NCBI GenBank assembly: GCA_027924585.1
Contig: BSBM01000199.1
Span: 11,791,001 to 11,855,000, forward strand
Reading direction: 5' to 3'
DNA from: Larix kaempferi
Taxonomy: Eukaryota > Streptophyta > Pinopsida > Pinales > Pinaceae
Length of the DNA: 64,000 nucleotides
Of the stretch, positions 60,561-64,000 are shown piece by piece. The notes under the pieces are model-generated. The model saw nothing but the letters and a program-made list of their open reading frames with translations. It was not told where the DNA came from and did no database searches. Numbering within the stretch: position 1 is the stretch's first letter; every line of letters starts with the position of its first letter. The translations under genes were made by a program, and so were the position numbers.

Positions 60561-60737
60561 AGCACATAAATAAACATACATTCACACATTTGTACATACA
60601 CATATAGTAGAACCAGAGAATCATAGTTTTTTTATATATAAATAACATGTCCAAAAAGGTAGTGTCACAGTACAAAACTAGAGCCCGTAGCTCTCAAAAA
60701 TATATATATCGATACAAAATATGGAACTCTGAGATAT
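60561..60737. other. Spacer between convergent ORFs of element D
   Basis: AT-rich spacer between the ends of the RNase H ORF (+) and the antisense ORF (-). An ATATATATA run lies near 60700. It may hold both polyadenylation signals. None is certain. Confidence 0.4.
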
Positions 60738-61027
60738 CTATCCCCTAGGAGGCATAGCTGCCTCGGCAGGATGTGTCTGAATATAGTAGTGGACTGCTTG
60801 GGCTATACGCCACAGCAGCTTCACCCAGGTGCTCGGTACTCCTACCACATGCCGTTGCATCGCCTCTAGCAGATGCTCCACCTCAATAATGGGTACTCTG
60901 GTGGTCATATGGGATAGGTTGACCCATACATTCTCAAGTGTGTGCTTTGCCATAACACCTACTACCTCTCCACCCCCACCCTGTCGACGATGTCTCGAGA
61001 ATCCATCTGGTGTCCGCGGACCAACAT

Positions 61028-61149
61028 CTGTGAGCCAACAATAGAATGTCAATATGTGATACTACACCCAAAAAATATTTTTGCATTTACATTATAATAA
61101 AAAATCCCAAAAAAATTTAAATACACAAAACATAAAAAGAGTAACATAC
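61028..61149 (-). other. Probable spliceosomal intron in the aORF
   Basis: On the minus strand, exon ...GGAGACATTG is followed by donor GTATGT at 61149. A T/A-rich 122-bp interior follows, then acceptor TTGGCTCACAG ending at 61028. Removing it joins PGATYGDI to DVGPRTPDGF in one frame (phase 1). The interior is AT-rich while the exons are balanced. Confidence 0.7.
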
Positions 61150-62008
61150 CAATGTCTCCATAAGTGGCCCCTGGAGGAAGTGGCATGTCACGATCGCCAC
61201 GAAAGTCTATCCTTGCATAGGGGTAATCGTCAATGGCTATGACCTACCGATCCCACCAGTGAAAGAACTCATCAATATATGGTGATGCATGTCGGCCACC
61301 ACACTATCGCGTAAATGCCTCTACCCACTGGGTTAGGGCTGGGTCACGGAGAATATGAGGAGGGACTTCAACCCTCGGACTGAGTACCGGAACCCTCTCA
61401 AAGAAAAAGCTGCATAGTATGCTGCCGTATCCGAAGTTCTTTGCTTGCCCACGCTTGCACTCCGTTAACTGAGTCTTCATAGACATCAGTGACGTTGTGC
61501 ACTAGTCATATATAATGGGCCTCATACACTCTGAGGTGTAGAACATCACTGGCCTTGAAGCCTAACGCAGTGCTTTCGAACCTGTGATCTTGACGAGGGT
61601 GGCTATAATGATCTTCATGCTCAAACTGGCTATCATCCCAATGGGTACCTAGCTCGCCACCTTCCGAGTGTCGGGAAGATAGTACCGCTCTATATAGTCA
61701 GGGATGCTAATCCCACCACCCACAGTGCGAGATCGAAGGCTTTCCACCTCCCCTCGGCAGGACAACCTTGTAATGAAGTATATGTCATCCACCTCTTAGG
61801 AGAGCGTTTAACCATCTAGGTCGAAATGTTGTGTGTATACATCCCAGTAGTCTATCAAACAGTGGAGAAATTGGTTTTGGGCCCTCAAACCCCCAATGCT
61901 CCAAAATTTGTAAATCCACATGCTTGTAATGCTTGTTGTGCAGGAAAATCTTGGCGGATGGCCTCATCCACAAGGTCATGCTCCCTTTCCCTCCAGTCTA
62001 GAACCATC

Positions 62009-62071
62009 CTGGAGGAAGAAACAACAGTTTTTTAGCCTTTAACATTTAAAAAACCAAACTCATGGCCGTAC
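62009..62071 (-). other. Possible short intron in the aORF
   Basis: Minus strand donor CAG/GTACGG at 62071 and acceptor TTGTTTCTTCCTCCAG ending at 62009. The acceptor is strong. The 63-bp length is near the plant minimum, so a different upstream donor is possible. Confidence 0.4.
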
Positions 62072-62324
62072 CTGTGGGATACTGAGAAAATAGAGGCAGG
62101 TACCCACAGTCAACGCATGCATTGATTGTGGGTAGCCGACCCTACCCGCGACTCATAAAAATAAAGCCCACGTACAACAGCGAGGAGGAGTAGGGCTTCC
62201 CCAATAAAAAAAATTGACCACTAAAAACTGAAATAAAAGCTACTAAATGAAAGAGGAGGATGAGATAGCTAACCCGTTCCAGACGGCTCGACGAATGGAT
62301 GCCCATAGCTCCCAGAATCAACAA

Positions 62325-64000
62325 CTGAATTTTCAGGTGAAACTTCTAACCGAAATCACTATTTAGGGTGAATTGTAAATTGTAAATTTTTATTACTATT
62401 TATAGTTTTCAAAACCCACTTTTATATAGTTTTCGCCGTTATAAGTTGTTTTGGACTAATGTGATGTCTTGGAGTAGTATTTTGAACACATTTCTTCGAC
62501 GAGGGATGATTTTTTACCGTTTCACGCCTATGACAGGTATATTTCACACTTGACATATAGGTTAGATGTCATTTTCACATACATTATGCATTTGACCTTT
62601 TGACCGTTTTCATTAACCCTAGGTGCGACCCCGCTTCTTAACCAACACAGAGCCTTCACATTGTTATAGAAGTGTCATTATTTGGCGGTAGGGCCTGTCC
62701 GAACATGGGTGCCCTAGTTAGAACCCCGTTTTGTCTTATGGTGCCTATGCCATTGTTTTTCCTTAAGATCGGGAATCCTTATAGTTACGCCATGACATTG
62801 CGATAAAGAATCATACTCTACTTTGTCTTATGCTGGCCACCTCCCATAAGGACTCCCCCACTTGTATATCGAGTTGTGATTTCATTGCATCATCCTGCTT
62901 GCTGCTTGAGCCTTGTGCCGGCTCTTGCTTACTCAATTGTTAGCCCGATGCCTAAGCACTTTCCTTGTCGAGCCCTGCAGAGCTTTCATTTTCCCTTCAC
63001 AATTTGACGACCTATTGACCCTGAGCGAACACCCCCCCTGAGTGTCCACATCCTGCACATGCTTCCTTGCATTGATCATAGGTATGTTCCACTGCTTGGG
63101 ACTAGTCTGCTCGTTATTTGACACCCGTTCCCTCAATTGTTGTACTATAAGCAATTTTACTCTTTTTCAAGCTTTTCAAATATGAAAAAGACGAAAAAAA
63201 ATCAAATATTCCAAAAAGCCAGACGGGAGAATATTTACTTCTTTTTGTTGGCAATTTTTGTGTCTCCTTTGAACATAGCATTCATTCCACTCCATCCATT
63301 ATGATTCGGGACTATAGTCGAACCTTAGGAGTTGTACTCGTTGCTCAGTTTCACTCTACCGGCTGGTTAAGATTCCATTAATTATGGAACCCCCTTTGTC
63401 GATGCCTCCTGCGTCGCAAAGCGTTGTTGTCATATTGAGTCCATGCTGCCTTAGTCTATCCATCTGCTCATGCTCTTGTTCAAAGGAAGTCCTGAAACCA
63501 AATTCGGCCACTCCTCAGATCTCTTGACTATTGCATGTCGGCCATCCTTATTGAGCCAATTCGTTTCATTTGAGTTCTTCCAAATCTTTCAGCATAGCTG
63601 TTACCTCATGCTAGTTGATGTGGGATGCCTTAATTCCCTCCTTCTAGTGAGTTTCATTCCATCAACTTCAACTCATTTATTTCAGAATTTGAGACATAGA
63701 GTTCGGTTGAGTACCTTGAGGCTTGCAGTCATTAGTGATAGGTTCTCTCGCTATTGACAGTTTTGGGAATACATCAATGTACCTTGATCGATGGATTCTT
63801 TCGACTTCAACACATCTATTCACACTTTGATGATTGTACTCTGTGCCTCGATGCCCATTTTCAGTATTGGTGGGTTATCTTGTGTCTGTTAACGGTATAC
63901 ATCATTGACCAGTACTCAAACGATGTCACATCAGGTTCGACCTCGAAACCTTTATTCACTTGATGGGACTTGCACCGTAGATGATTTGTGTAGAAGACCC
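62325..64000. other. Element D 3' non-coding region
   Basis: No ORF with recognisable content. It should be the untranslated stretch leading to the 3' LTR, which I could not find. Nothing here matches the proposed 5' LTR by eye. The element therefore appears to run past the window end. Confidence 0.45.

Larger units (their letters stand above)
60738..62324 (-). pseudogene. Element D antisense ORF (aORF), spliced, plant-mobile-domain-like
   Basis: The minus strand carries a coding region opposed to gag-pol. Recognisable blocks in order are DWREREHDLVDEA, NQFLHCLIDYWDVYTQHF, EVDDIYFITRLS and GGGISIPDYIERYYLP. Further on come MKTQLTECKRGQAKNFGYGS, ILCSFFFERV, FHWWDR and AIDDYPYARIDFRGDRDM, and the last exon reads DVGPRTPDGFSRHRR to a stop at 60738. 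Exons join across introns with GT-AG borders (see 61028-61149 and 62009-62071). In Tat-lineage elements, antisense ORFs between INT and the 3' LTR are known and some resemble plant mobile domain proteins. I infer that relation here. Function is unknown. Several stops and frame changes (near 61940, 61800, 61660, 61500, 61310) show decay. Confidence 0.7.
51340..64000 (+). mobile_element. Element D: Tat-lineage Ty3/gypsy element (partial, runs off the window)
   Basis: Order on the plus strand: LTR end, PBS, long leader, gag, PR, RT, remnant gRNH, INT, separate aRNH, then an antisense ORF. This combination of aRNH and aORF downstream of INT is the hallmark of the Tat/Ogre branch. Multiple stops and small indels occur, but the order is complete, so this copy is of intermediate age. 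Confidence 0.85.

Overview
The window looks like intergenic DNA from a large, retrotransposon-rich land-plant genome, most likely a gymnosperm (conifer type). It is AT-rich, has no compact intact genes, and holds nested, decayed Ty3/gypsy, Ty1/copia and LINE elements plus one broken TIR-NBS-LRR (TNL) resistance gene whose MHDxLRDLGR-like motif suits conifer TNLs. The conifer assignment rests on recalled family resemblance, not on a search. I found no tRNA, rRNA, CRISPR array or intact host gene.

Layout. 1-430: near G-free polypyrimidine tract. 754-2375 (+): decayed transposase-like gene of a family I cannot name, cut off by a probable LTR. 2376-20480 (-): element A, a Tat-like Ty3/gypsy relic read right to left: RT, RNase H, integrase, a second RNase H, a long extra sense ORF, a polypurine tract and a ~3 kb LTR. 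A 7.3-kb L1-type LINE (LINE1, 11595-18914, +) sits inside its integrase, flanked by a 14-bp target-site duplication. 20.5-25.5 kb: mostly AT-rich sequence with short tandem repeats. 26739-29830 (-): chromodomain gypsy relic (element B). 29848-33801 (+): a second LINE (LINE2) of non-L1 type with an (ATC)n tail. 33.8-38.1 kb: AT-rich, locally duplicated DNA. 38143-40700 (-): TNL pseudogene cut at its NB-ARC end by a copia-type LTR (40708-41653). 41749-44412 (-): element C, in which copia RNase H coding is joined in the same frame to a gypsy protease-RNaseH-RT module. 44.4-50.9 kb: little recognisable, with one weak coding-like stretch. 51.3-64.0 kb (+): element D, a long Tat-lineage gypsy element with probable LTR end, PBS, gag, PR, RT, remnant gRNH, INT, a separate archaeal-type RNase H (aRNH) ORF and an antisense ORF with splice-site-like junctions. 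It runs past the window edge.

How the parts relate. The recognisable coding capacity is mainly selfish-element machinery, and nearly all of it carries stops or frameshifts. The features most worth following are the antisense, apparently intron-containing ORF and separate RNase H of element D, the gypsy/copia junction of element C, the extra sense ORF of element A, the animal-like character of LINE2, and the extra 3' ORF of LINE1. All translations and boundaries were read by eye. Boundaries of decayed elements are approximate unless a terminal motif is stated.
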